Part shown: one piece after another, positions 36,089 through 46,563 of the stretch
How the letters are laid out: each line of letters starts with the position of its first letter
Numbering within the stretch: position 1 is the first letter of the stretch
Assembly: GCA_035578905.1 (NCBI GenBank)
Contig: JAQJVL010002171.1
Span: forward strand, 1-64,000
Reading direction: 5' to 3'
DNA: 64,000 bases
Source: Stictocephala bisonia
Taxonomy: Eukaryota > Arthropoda > Insecta > Hemiptera > Membracidae
The notes under the pieces: generated by a model
Databases searched by the model: none
What the model was told of the DNA's origin: nothing
What the model saw: the letters and a program-made list of their open reading frames with translations, nothing else
Translations under genes and position numbers: made by a program

Positions 36089-38182
36089 GTTTGAAGTTTA
36101 TGCGCTGCCAAACCATCCAACCGATCGCCATGAAACTTTAGGATGTTGTCCTGTATACTCCCGAGATGGTTTCTGTGAAGTTTGATGCAGATCCGTCCAC
36201 AGGGTCCCGCCCCACGGGCTCCTAAAGATCCCATGTTATTCAAATGGAGATTCTGAATTGTTTACAAAAAACATATGACTGTGTGGTTTAATGTAGTTTC
36301 ACATGCCATAAGCAGATTGAAGTTCTCACAACAACAGTACTGTATATGTTTTGATTTATTGTAGTTCTACATTTCATCTTGAGAGTGTAGCACACACTAC
36401 TTTTACTTGATCAGGTGATCTGTATTTGGTGTTAACCTTTTTTCCTCGGTAATTAAAACATGTGATGAAACGTGAAAATAAAAAATAAATAATTATTTGT
36501 TTTGCAGTTTACTTTTTATGACATGCCTCCTAAAAAATCTAATATTGGTAGAAGAAGCAAAAATGCTCAAATTCTTTCAGCTATTAGGTTCTAAATCAAA
36601 CTCAATATTATGACCGGCGAAGCGGGCGGGTACAGCTAGTATGTAAATAAAATATTAATGAAAGTAGTGGTAAATAATTCAGTTGAGGTAAAAGTAAAAA
36701 TGCTTTGAGAAAAAGGAACTTGCTGCTGTCACCTTCTGTGACCTCAGCAAGGCCTTTGATTGTGTGTCTCATGAGCTTCTAGTAAATAAACTTCAGCACT
36801 ATAAAATTGAAGGGTCTGCCTTAAAAATCTTCCAAAGTTACCTGAAGAATCGAAAACAATATGTAGCTAGTAACAACGAAGTTTCAAACAGCCTGGATGT
36901 AAATTGTGAAGTCCCTCAGGGGTCAGTACTTGGCCCTCTACTTTTTAAATTGTTATGATCAATGATCTGAGCAAGTGTGTACCAGTGGATGTTGTCCTCT
37001 ATGCCGATGACACTACAATTATCAATAGGCAACCCAGTAGCAGTCTAGCATTGGTACAAGCAAAATTAAATCAAAATCTTATTCAAAATTGGTTGACTGC
37101 TAATGAATTGGTACTAAATACTAACAAAACCATTACAACCCTTTTTGGCTTAAAAGAAATGGCTTAAAACAGTTAATGGAAAATTCAAAATTCTTGGGCT
37201 TAACCCTTGACCCAACACTCTGTTGGCATCATCATATAATTGATCTCAAAAGTAAACTCAGTAGAAGCATTCATGCTTTAAAACATCTTTGTGGTGAATT
37301 GGATCAGGACGGCATCCGCACGGCTTATTTTGGTATCTTTCAAGCACATATTGCCTATGGTCTTGGTGTATGGGGTGGTGCCTCCCATGCTGAAGAGGTA
37401 TTTGTAATGCAAAAGAAGGCTATCCGTGTTATTGCCGGAGCAGGAAGGCTTGACCACTGTAGAGATATCTTTAGGTTTCTTAAGATTCTCACCCTGCCTT
37501 GTCTTTATATAATGCAGTGTTTGTTATATGTTAGAAATAATGAAAACAGAACTGTGCTCAGAAATGAAATTCACTCTTATAATACAAGAAATAGCCATTT
37601 TATAAATTTACCTCAACATAGATTAAGCAAAAGTGAAAAAAACCCCTCTGTATATTGCATCTAGGTTAATGAATAAGCTACCAATCAAAATGAAAACACT
37701 AAGTGATTGTTCTTTTAAATCAAAACGTCACAATTTCTTGTTAAAAAATGCATTTTATTCTGTAAATGAATTTTTATTGAGTCAATGGACTGAAGATGAC
37801 TTCTTTTAACAATAGATACTTATTAATTTAATAATTGAATTTATATAATAATTGAATACATTTTAATATGAATTGTACTGACTTGACTTGCCTATGTATT
37901 TGCTTGAAATATTTTGTGGCCAATAAACTATTCTATTCTAATATTTTAGGTAAACCAATAACTCCAAAGAAGACAAAATCACAAGAAATTCAAAAAATAA
38001 AAAAAGTAATTTCAAAAAACGTCAATGAAGCTATTGAACAGGAGCTTAGATCAAGAGCAAGCAATAGTCCACGGGGGATTGCAAACTCCAAGACTCCCAA
38101 AGTGAAAGTAGTTGCGTCGAAGGTTGCAGCAGCAAAAAAGAAGACAAAGAAAGCATCTCCTAAGAAGAAAGCTGGAAAATAA
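31759..38182 (+). CDS. UPF0390 / L10K (C19orf53-like) basic protein
   Basis: Two exons, 31759-31852 and 37950-38182, encode 108 residues. The donor is AAA-A|GTAAGT and the acceptor ATTTTAG|G; the split codon reads AGT. The protein starts MPQGKLRTKAKLPASVAKKA, has a conserved KPITPKKTKSQEIQKIKKVI block and ends in a lysine/alanine tail (KKKTKKASPKKKAGK). Start, length and layout match the small nuclear/nucleolar family that includes human C19orf53 (Leydig cell tumor 10-kDa protein); its function is poorly known. Nothing appears broken. The 6.1-kb intron holds a hAT MITE, a foldback element with a nested MITE, a Helitron and a LINE. Confidence 0.88.
31853..32650. other. Intron of L10K-like gene, left part
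   Basis: No defined element. Frequent AGGCCTA words are scattered here, as elsewhere in this genome. Confidence 0.4.
32659..32984. mobile_element. hAT MITE
   Basis: A perfect 8-bp target duplication TTTTAGAC (32651-32658 and 32985-32992) flanks a 326-bp element with inverted ends CAGTGGTTCTCAACCT. These ends are of the Charlie/Buster type of hAT. GC-rich stretches (GGCGCCCCCC) lie just inside both ends. It has no coding capacity and depends on a transposase elsewhere. Confidence 0.93.
33420..34700. mobile_element. Foldback repeat element, copy B (interrupted by a MITE)
   Basis: The left part (CTCACTTTCTTGCCACCT, about 33425-33700) and right part (about 34226-34695, including GTAATGGCCGCTAATTGC and a CAAGAAACTGCATAA end) follow the order of copy A at 10280-11605. 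It lacks the LINE found in copy A but carries the MITE at 33705-34212. No protein is encoded. Confidence 0.62.
33705..34212. mobile_element. MITE with long inverted repeats
   Basis: 508 bp with arms of roughly 170-200 bp. The left end reads GGTGCAAAAATTGTGTGCAC and the right, inwards, GGTACAGAAATTATGTGCAC. A TA flanks each side, consistent with a Tc1/mariner-type target. The sister foldback copy is uninterrupted here, which confirms insertion. Confidence 0.72.
34701..36007. other. Intron of L10K-like gene, middle part
   Basis: No bounded element found. A stretch at 35640-35850 is richer in GC and briefly open, but has no known protein signature. Confidence 0.4.
36008..36639 (+). mobile_element. 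Non-autonomous Helitron with TA-repeat expansion
   Basis: Starts TCTATATTTATAAAAG after an A and ends GGCGGGTACAGCTAG before a T, the A/T target context of Helitrons. A GC-rich hairpin (ACCGGCGAAGCGGGCGGGT) lies just before the CTAG end. A (TA)n tract of about 50 bp occupies 36035-36083. It shares ends and internal sequence with the copy at 58566-59101. There is no Rep/helicase. Confidence 0.85.
36035..36083. repeat. (TA)n microsatellite
   Basis: Dinucleotide run inside the Helitron; the second Helitron copy has only a short TA tract at the equivalent 5' end. Confidence 0.95.
36696..37946 (+). pseudogene. 5'-truncated jockey/CR1-like LINE in the L10K-like intron
   Basis: Reverse transcriptase blocks in order: AVTFCDLSKAFDCVSHELLV, EVPQGSVLGPLLF, VVLYADDTTIINRQ (catalytic A-D-D), NTNKT, FLGLTLDPTLCWHHHI and VMQKKAIRVIAGAGR, ending MNKLPIKMKTLSDCSFKSK and ...FF stop at 37809. 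Three frame shifts break it. The 3' UTR ends GCCAATAAACTATTCTATTC, a few bases before the splice acceptor of exon 2. Confidence 0.85.
37950..38182 (+). CDS. L10K-like exon 2
   Basis: Enters in phase 1 and ends at TAA 38180-38182. The acceptor ATTTTAG lies only a few bases after the 3' tail of a LINE, so part of the branch-point and pyrimidine region may be LINE-derived. Confidence 0.87.
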
Positions 38183-38836
38183 CTTGTATGTTCTTTTTAA
38201 TTACAATTAATTATTCTAATTTCTTTAACTGGTTTACGATTCAAGTAGTAGTTGGATTTTCAACCTCCCCCCCCCCCCCACAGCTATCCACAGTAAAAAA
38301 TCACTTAGAAATTATATCCATCATTTAACCTGAAGCTAAGTAGAAAAGTTTTCTCTTTTAACTTTCCCGATCAAAGTAAAATTTATTACCATTATTATTT
38401 TTAATTAGCAGTTTAGTTTTTTAGTTAAAAATTAATATTTTGTTTTAATTTTGATTTTTCAAATATTACAATCTGATAGCTTATTTGCTGTTTTTGGATT
38501 GTGTGGGAAATTTTGATTGTTTAACCAGTCTTTTGAAGTGATTTTACATGCTGAGATTTACTTTTTTGGTAAGTTTTCCTAGACAAGGTACTTTTAAGTA
38601 TCATATCATATATTTTGAATTTACTATTTATCAACAATTTATTAGAAAACATTCTTAACGTTGCTGCAAATAGAGATACATGAAAAAAAAATAAGATTGA
38701 AATGTTTTAGTATCTGTGGTTTAATTCTTCAGTCACTAGCAATTTACTTTATACTGTAAATTTTATGTATATTTTTCATATTTTAAGAATTTATATTGTT
38801 TGCTGTAGTTTAATTTGGTAGTTATGTTACATTTAA
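38183..38836. other. 3' flank of L10K-like gene
   Basis: Contains the 3' UTR and a C-run (about 38267-38279). I could not fix a poly(A) site with a strong AATAAA close to the stop. Confidence 0.45.
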
Positions 38837-39957
38837 CCCTTCGTATGCGGCAAACGGATATATACCCAGCCTCTACTTTACCTCGAACATATTGGGTTAA
38901 CGAATATATCCTTAATGAAATAGTTCTGTCGATCAAGAATCTAGAATATTTTTTTTTTGTCTTCCAACAATCAATGTATTGACAAAGTCATTAAAATCCA
39001 GTATTTACAAATAAAAAGTATAGTGCTATACGAACAAAAGTCAATATTATAAAGGCTAAGATAATATTAAGGTAATATAAACTACATAAAATCGAAAATA
39101 CAGGTAATAAAATACAATATTAAGATACACATCATCAAAAGGTAACAAAGTCCTGGAGAATGTTTCAAAATGTTATACTTTTAATACTGCTAGTGTTCAC
39201 CTCATCAATATTGTAAAATGCTTTCTCTTTTAACCGCTAATAGATTACACTTTTAAAATTCTTAAATGAAGCATTTCTGGCAGTTAAAAGCAACATATTA
39301 AAAAGTTTCAAACCAAAATGAATTTATGTCTGATGTGTTTTAGTAAGCCTAGCATATTTAATAACTAACAATCCATTAGGCCTACTTTTAATGTATACCT
39401 CTGAGTAGAGCTTCTTTAGTTCTGATAGTGTAAAGAATAGTTCCAAAAACTTCCGCTAGAGTGCAGCATCAACTTAGTTAACTCCCTCAGCCTATAAAAA
39501 CGTAAATCGTCTATGAATGAAAAGGAGCGGAGCAGCCAATCAGAGCATGCATGGGACTTCGTTTTTACTGTTTTCTGCCTTAGCACACACGTAAAAAGGA
39601 AATATCCTCTGCCTGTTGCTCCACCCAAGCATCACTTATAATTCTTTTTCTTTGCTTTTCTAGTTTTTAATTATTTTGTTGTAGTTAGTATTTTATCATA
39701 AATGACAGAGGTACTGTTAAGTTTCAACTCGAATGTTGATAATTTTTTATATTTCTACTTTTCATAATAATTGTACAACTACAATAAAATGGCATTAAAA
39801 ACTATAATTTTAACCTAGAATATAAATCTATATTTTTTCGTCCTTTATGTTTCTAAAACTTAAAAGTAAATTAACTTCAAATTTCAATAAAATAATTTGT
39901 TTTACATAATTACGTGTTATCTTAAAATAGGGTAAAATAATTTCCGTGTGCGAAGGG
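38837..39957. mobile_element. Non-autonomous piggyBac-like element
   Basis: TTAA on both sides (38833-38836 and 39958-39961). Inverted ends CCCTTCGTATGCGG on the left and CCCTTCGCACACGG read inwards from the right. 1121 bp without transposase. The ends differ from those of the 7370-8393 element, so a different family is involved. Confidence 0.85.
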
Positions 39958-40179
39958 TTAATTAATCATTTAATAACACTTGAAATAGTAGATTATTTGT
40001 TATATAATTTTAAATATATATAGTTTAATTAAAAATGAAATAAGTAATAACCCATTGCTTTTGAAGCATCGTTGATTGTATGATATAATTCATTGATATA
40101 ACAAAATAAAATGACCCAAGGAAGTAACATCATTTGTATTTTTGTTATTTGATCATTAGTGTTTTGATTTGATTCTTTG

Positions 40180-40455
40180 GACAGTTAGATTGGTTGGTAG
40201 CGTAGTTGGTTAAATCCCAGCTTCATGTGCTAAAGATTCTCAGTTCGATCCCAATCAGAGTCAATACATTTTGAGAAGGATCGGCTGATAATCACGGCTG
40301 TTCATTTGTCATTGGGCTATTAATTAATGAAACTTTCTAAGGAATAGCCGGCCTTAGTTTGTTCTAACATTCGCTCATCTACACTCATTGGAAATCTATA
40401 TTCGCCCGTATCTTGACGATCGGCGTCTTATGAATAAATAAAATAAATAAATGAA
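40180..40455 (+). mobile_element. tRNA-derived SINE
   Basis: An A-box TAGCGTAGTTGG (40198-40209) matches the pol III consensus and a B-box AGTTCGATCC (40242-40251) has one mismatch. The body ends CGGCGTCTTATGAATAAA with an AAATAAA-type tail to about 40455. Related copies lie at 54944-55200, 55250-55405 and 57143-57545. Confidence 0.82.
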
Positions 40456-41993
40456 CAAAAGTTCTTAATAGGTTTTCAAGGTTTTTATTTGTTAAATAGG
40501 ACCTATTTTTGTTCTTTACCAAAAATATCAATTCTCGTGTATTTAAGATAAATGTTGAAATTGGTTTTGTTGTATTTAAGTCCTTAACTCTTAGTAACAT
40601 TTTATTTTTGCCTTATCTTTCAAAACCAAAATAAAACTACAACTCTGCTACATTGGCTTTTAATTGATAATTGATTTTCATTAAGATGCAATGAATCTTA
40701 TATTTTCTGAAAGCTTTCAGTTGTATGGATACACAACTGGTACACGATCAACCTGAGGATTATTTTCTGACTACTTTTTTAAAGTCTTTATGGATTTCAG
40801 GATGTGTTTGGGTATACCTCTGTACAGCGTACAATGGCATTGGCCCATCCATATTTAAGAACTTAAAAAACTAAATATATCATTATTTTACAAATAATAT
40901 TATTTTGTGTCAAATAATGGTTAAAATGGAATGTCGCCATCATGGGTAAATTTGTGGTCTTGGATCTCAATGGCCTGTCACAAGTTGTCTCGTGATGAAT
41001 CAATGGGTTAAAAAAGAGGTATTTATCCAATCCACAGTTAAAAGGTTTAAAAATGATCAAAAATAAATATTCTACTTGAGCCACAGGTCCAATTCTTATA
41101 TATATTATTGAGGTAATTATCAATTTGCTTATATTCTAGTTAGTGTAGCATCAGCATTTTATTTGGTCTGGATCTCTTAATGTCCTCTACTTAATAGATA
41201 GGACTAGGACTAAGCCATTAAGATTAGATTAGATCCTAGCTACTAGAGCAAAGTGATCCGAGATATCATCAGACATAGGGCTACTGGAGAAATTTGTTAT
41301 TGCATTATCCGAACATGCCGACCTAGTAGGTTTGTTGTTGTTGACAATAATAATCAATACTTTGAAGTGAAGATCTAATTTTGTAGTATTATTAACATCT
41401 CAGTCATTTATGTCTGTGTGTCTGAATTTTACAGTGGATATCTTTATAGAATATAGAGAAATATGTCTACTTTTGTGAGAAAATCTATGCCAACTAATGT
41501 TGTGCAACCCACCTCTTGATTTGTTGCTTCTACAATAAGCTGCTTCCTTACATTATCACAAAAATTATAGTTTAGTTCATAGTAAAATGGTTGTTCCAAA
41601 AGCTATGTTTGTTAGTTGGTTCTTGAAGCTCTTTGTTTGTTCTCTCTTGTGGTGCTATGGCAGGTTGCCCTGTTCTTTTAACTGTAAAGTTTTTGTTCTA
41701 ACAGTTACATATGATGTCATGGAACTGTGAAATAGGCTATTTATGTCTTGGCTGTGATGTAAGTAATACTTCTATTATGTAAAGTGAAACTGCTCCTTCG
41801 ACTGTAAACTGCTATCCCTGTGTTGTGGTTTGGCTAGGAATCTAATTCAACTGATGTTTGTAAATTTTCAAAACTAGTGTGGAATGTATTTTAATGTCAC
41901 CTTTTTTTATTTTAAAAAGTACACTTATTAATTGTTAATTTAACAAAGCACCATGAAATCACTGTTACTAAAACACTCCAATAGTTAACCATC

Positions 41994-42031
<38 letters not shown>

Positions 42032-42647
42032 TCAACAAGCACCAATACAAATAAAATGAAGTAAGGCGGTCTCTCTTAAATATCTATATTGTCTGCTGAG
42101 TGTTGTACTAGATAGGGGAATAGGAGGGACTGTAGGCTGCTTTGTATTAATCTAACAAGTCAAGTTTTGATTGGCTTTTGGCCATGCCACTCTCTCTTAT
42201 GCTTTTTGCCATGGACTATCCAATATGACTTGCCTAAAAGTGGATACGTACGTGGCTTTCTAAAGTCACTTATGTCTTTCCTGAAAGAATGGCTAGTAAT
42301 GTTTTGTTAAATGTATACTATCCATACAATTACCTAATTTAGAATATTATCTAATTATAAAAAAAATTCCTCTAATTTAGTGCAATTTTTTCAGGAGAGC
42401 AGTTTATTTATTTTTTGTTAGTGAGCGATTTAAGTTAACTGGAGGGCGGCATTGTGAGTATGCCTGGTCAAATAATATAAAATATCTACACAGAATACTA
42501 ATTGAAAGAATAGAGACGCAGACCCTGAGTGGGGCTACACTGTATACTTGTTGAAGAGTAAAGGGGGAGTTCTTACTCTGAGAGAGGTTATATTTTTAAT
42601 GACAGGAAGGATGTAGGAAAGTACAAGTACACAGTAATCCTTACTTG
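40456..42647. other. Intergenic sequence
   Basis: No exon recognised. Holds a (TA)n tract at about 41998-42028. Short open frames have no signature. Confidence 0.4.
41998..42028. repeat. (TA)n microsatellite
   Basis: About 15 TA units between the L10K-like and myosin genes. Confidence 0.95.
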
Positions 42648-44926
42648 TAGGGGTGTGCAAGTACTCGTAATTTCGAGTATTTTACTACTTTAACTCGGCT
42701 CAAAACTCCCGAAACTACTCGAAGTTCGATCAAGTAGTTGTATTTCACAAAATATTATATTTATATCTAATTTAGTTTTAAAAGTAAACAGTTTTATAAG
42801 TTATGAATGAATACTTTACGCTTCCTTGTGTTTTATTTTATCATTAATCATATGTTATCAGTTTGGTATGCGTAATTATGAACTAAATAATACACCTTAG
42901 AATTGGTAGTACACGACGACAGTCAAATTAACTAGTCGATGTAGTGAGCGGAATGGGTTTGTTTATTATGATTCGAACTAGTGAACAACAGAGCTGGGAA
43001 GGTAGCGATCACAAATGTTGGTTGACCTAGTCTACTTCTACTAGGTACTTGTAAGTTGAAACCTAACCTAAAATAGCGTGATTAAAACAGAAGTGCTGGT
43101 TAATGTCTTTATTACACAAGAAAGGGGAGGATGAGAGATCTGGATCAAGATGCTGAAATAGACTGTCATCAACACAAATGTAATGGTCTGTACACCGTGG
43201 AAAATATGGTTACTTTTGTTCATATAAATTATTTCGCTATAAAAAGGATCCCGAGAACGGGTCACTTTACATCCCAAGAACCGAACTTCCCACCTTTTCC
43301 TTTTCTAGGTGAAAGTCCATCACTCCATCTCAGTTGTATTGTACATGCAAGGAACTGTTCAAGTCCTTTTCGGAACAGAAATTATCATGTACAGTATTTC
43401 TCACGAGTCGATTGAAGTCTGAGCAGGAAATCGTCCAATGATTTGATGTAAGAAAATACTGTATCATATCATATAAAATATGGTGATGGTGTTCTAGCAG
43501 CGTGTGACATAACACTATTGATTTATTTTCCGTCGAATAAAAAATAGATATATATATATCCGTGGCGAACGTATATTAATTATTATTCTGTAAACACCTT
43601 AGATCCCCAAAACTGTGTGTAACATTTGCGCATACAATATTTTTTTCTGCTAAATTGTTGAACTGTTTCCTGACTAGGTTAGAAAATAGCACAGTTGGAG
43701 TGTAAAAGGTGGTAAAATATGATAATTTTGATTCGTAACCTCACTGAACGGTTTCCTGTTCATATTGTTACTACTGCGTCGATGTAAAAGTAAAATGCAA
43801 AACCATCAAATCCAAGTGAGGGAGAAACATGATGGAAGACCTTTTCTAAACAAAATATGACGAATTTAGAGATTCGGAAAATAATTTTTATTGAACCGAA
43901 GCCTTATCAAACGTCTCGTTTTTTAATTCATACGTTTATAATTTAGCTGCTCACAATCTTTATTGTATCACTAGTCGGCACTTGGCTGATATTTCAGACT
44001 GCATCTCGTCTCCAATATCGGCTAGACTTTCATTCGAATACGCTAGGTTTTCATAAATTTCTCGTTATGAAATAATTATTTTTCTGTTGTTCAGTATAGT
44101 CTCATGTATCAAAGTATTTTCAAGTTGCACACATTTCATTACAGATCATAATTAAAAAACTAATTCATCCTAAGCGACTTTAAAAGTAATTTGACTAAAT
44201 CTGATAAGTTATTATCGATCGATTAAACTACTTTGTCATCCAGATTTTCAAATTTAATTATATAATTCACAGCTTATTTGTAACCTTGTTATTGCTTTAT
44301 TAAATACTAACAGATCTACTTTTCATGGCGTGTACACAATCAATTTTTTGGTGAGAGTAGGCAGTTATGAAAGCAACTGACTGCATTTGGCGATGTTGTC
44401 GAATACTAGCATCAGTTTGGTTGGCTGCAGCTTTTTCCAACAAGCTTCGCTACTGTACGTTTTCGTGGCACACTAATCATTGAATAATAACCAGATAAAC
44501 ATATCGGGCGGCTGTGAAACATAATTGGCTTGTATAGAAAATCTGATCTGTTGTATGAGTGAACAGATGAAATCTTCGTAATCCATGTTGTTTCAATTAA
44601 TAATATACTTTCTCACATTATATTAGTATGAGTTAAGGAAATACTATAGGTTAAACAAAACAATGCCACATAAAAATGTAGGAAGGCAGGAAGTAAAGTT
44701 TGATTTATCAAATGTTACAATTACAAACAACAAATCAAAATTATTGTGTTCAGTTTAGATGTATATATTTACGAATCTGGCCAAACTTAACATAGGCTTA
44801 GGATGGTGTTTGCCTTTTACAGTTATCTTGGGTGAACAGAAACTCTTTCTGTAAATACTCGCTCGAAAAAAATGCCAACTACTTGACTCGGATAGAACTA
44901 AAAAAATCACTACTCGCACACCCCTA
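42648..44926. mobile_element. hAT-like non-autonomous element with TACTCG motifs
   Basis: Inverted ends TAGGGGTGTGCAAGTACTCG on the left and TAGGGGTGTGCGAGTAGTGA read inwards from the right. Both subterminal zones repeat TACTCG and CTCGA words, the same plan as the TATCGATA-rich hAT at 12094. The flanks share ACTTG but no clean 8-bp duplication is seen. 2.28 kb with no transposase. Confidence 0.68.
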
Positions 44927-46451
44927 CACTTGGTTAGTAAATGACCAGTATCAACAGGAATGCTTTTGTTTAGCAAGAGAAAAGTACCACAGTATATCTT
45001 TACTGAAAGAGTCAAGGAGCAATATCTATTCTGAAAAAGGTTTTTGCTTGGCACACAAGAGAAATTTACCAAAAGAGTAAAGGAGCAGTACCAATACTGA
45101 TAAAGGCTTGTGTTCAATACTGATAAAGGCTTGTGTTTCAGTACTTGCAGTTTACTCATTGGAAGAGTTGATTAATAGTATTCCATAACAAGGAGAATTT
45201 GGTAAAATTTACTCTGACCAATTCTAATTTTAGTGATCAAACTTATAAAAAAAAGACTAATGTCTTTTTTTAATGTACAGTACAGTACAATATCTTTAAT
45301 ACTATACTGTACAATTGTTTGCATTTCACTATTTCAATTTATGCTATCACAATTAAAATTATCTGTGCCATCTTATTTAAAATACTCATGTCTTAAACAC
45401 ATGATAAGCTTGTCAAATATTAGTAAGGCCTGATTTTATGTATTAAATATTGATGGTTTTCAACCCTGAGATGTTTGAGTTTAAGATCGAAATGGAAGGC
45501 TTATGTTTTATAAAAAATTTCTCTAATTCTGCTTCATACACTAGGCCTACACATGAACAATCTTAACTAGTAAATGAAAAATAACAAGGAATGTATAAAT
45601 ACGGAATAAAATATTTTAGTTAGCATTTCATCATCTAGTTTTATTTATCACATTCTTCATATAAAAAGTTAACTGCTTTATATTTACACTTACATAATTA
45701 AATTAAAACTTAATAGTATTAAATAAAATTACTTGCGTTGAATTTGTTTACAAGATAAATTTTAGTTCTTTAAAATGGTTTACTCTTGGTATGCTTAAAA
45801 TCATCAAAAAAGACAAAATACATTGTTAGGCAGGTAAAACTACCCCTGCGATTCTGTTAACAATAAATTTACAATACCCATTCATTAATTATCAGTCAGA
45901 CAAACCAAAGACAGCTTCAGTCATAAACAATAAATCTGTAACAACCATACTTTTAACGATTTTCTTCAGGAAATAAAAGCTAATTTTATTTTATTCATAA
46001 GTACATGAATTATACTTATCAGCATAATTCTAAACAATAACTAATATTTAAATAAAGTAATTTCTGGTAAAAATGGTTTGATAGTAAAAATAATTGAAAT
46101 AGTGTCTTAAAGCTAAGTATAAGTAGATTAAATACAATTTTTGGTAATTAATAAAACATTTAAGAAAAATTAATTTTCTACAAAACAAATTTTTGTTGTT
46201 TTAATAGTTATTAAATAATGGTGTTACATTTAATTTTGAGAAGTCAGAAAATGTGTTTGCATTCATATTTATAAAGTGGTTTTCAAAATGGCGTGATTAT
46301 ATTAATATTACAAAAATGTCTCTTTGACACTTATTTTTTTATCACAATTCAAACTTTTATAGCATACAGGTTTTTTGCTTCAATATGTACATAGTTCAGT
46401 GTAGCTGGATAGAATCTACATGGTGTTATGCTAGTCCCTTTTATTGACTTG
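44927..46451. other. Intergenic region downstream of the myosin gene
   Basis: Includes degenerate short tandem copies at about 45005-45140 (for example CAATACTGATAAAGGCTTGT twice) and AT-rich DNA that should contain the myosin 3' UTR. No other gene seen. Confidence 0.4.
46440..46445 (-). terminator. AATAAA polyadenylation-type signal beside the stop
   Basis: On the minus strand AATAAA lies seven bases after the TAG. It is unusually close; more distal signals on the AT-rich 3' side are likely used too. Confidence 0.35.
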
Positions 46452-46563
46452 CTATCCAACCACTATTAGGTGGCCATTTTTACTCTTGGTTATGGTTGGT
46501 CCATTCTGTCCAAGTGTCAAGTTTATCCTTCCTTCTGTCCCGTCAGACAACATATGGGTGATT
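46452..46563 (-). CDS. Myosin I last coding exon
   Basis: Reads ITHMLSDGTEGRINLTLGQN and ITKSKNGHLIVVG, then TAG, matching the usual class I myosin ending. Acceptor TTTTTTCAG. Confidence 0.9.

Noticed and set aside
40190..40260. Free-standing tRNA gene
   Set aside because: Only A- and B-boxes are present; no cloverleaf can be drawn, and the tail and related copies identify a SINE.
44755..45159. 134-codon minus-strand frame
   Set aside because: Covers the end of the hAT-like element and the degenerate short repeats at 45005-45140; no domain.
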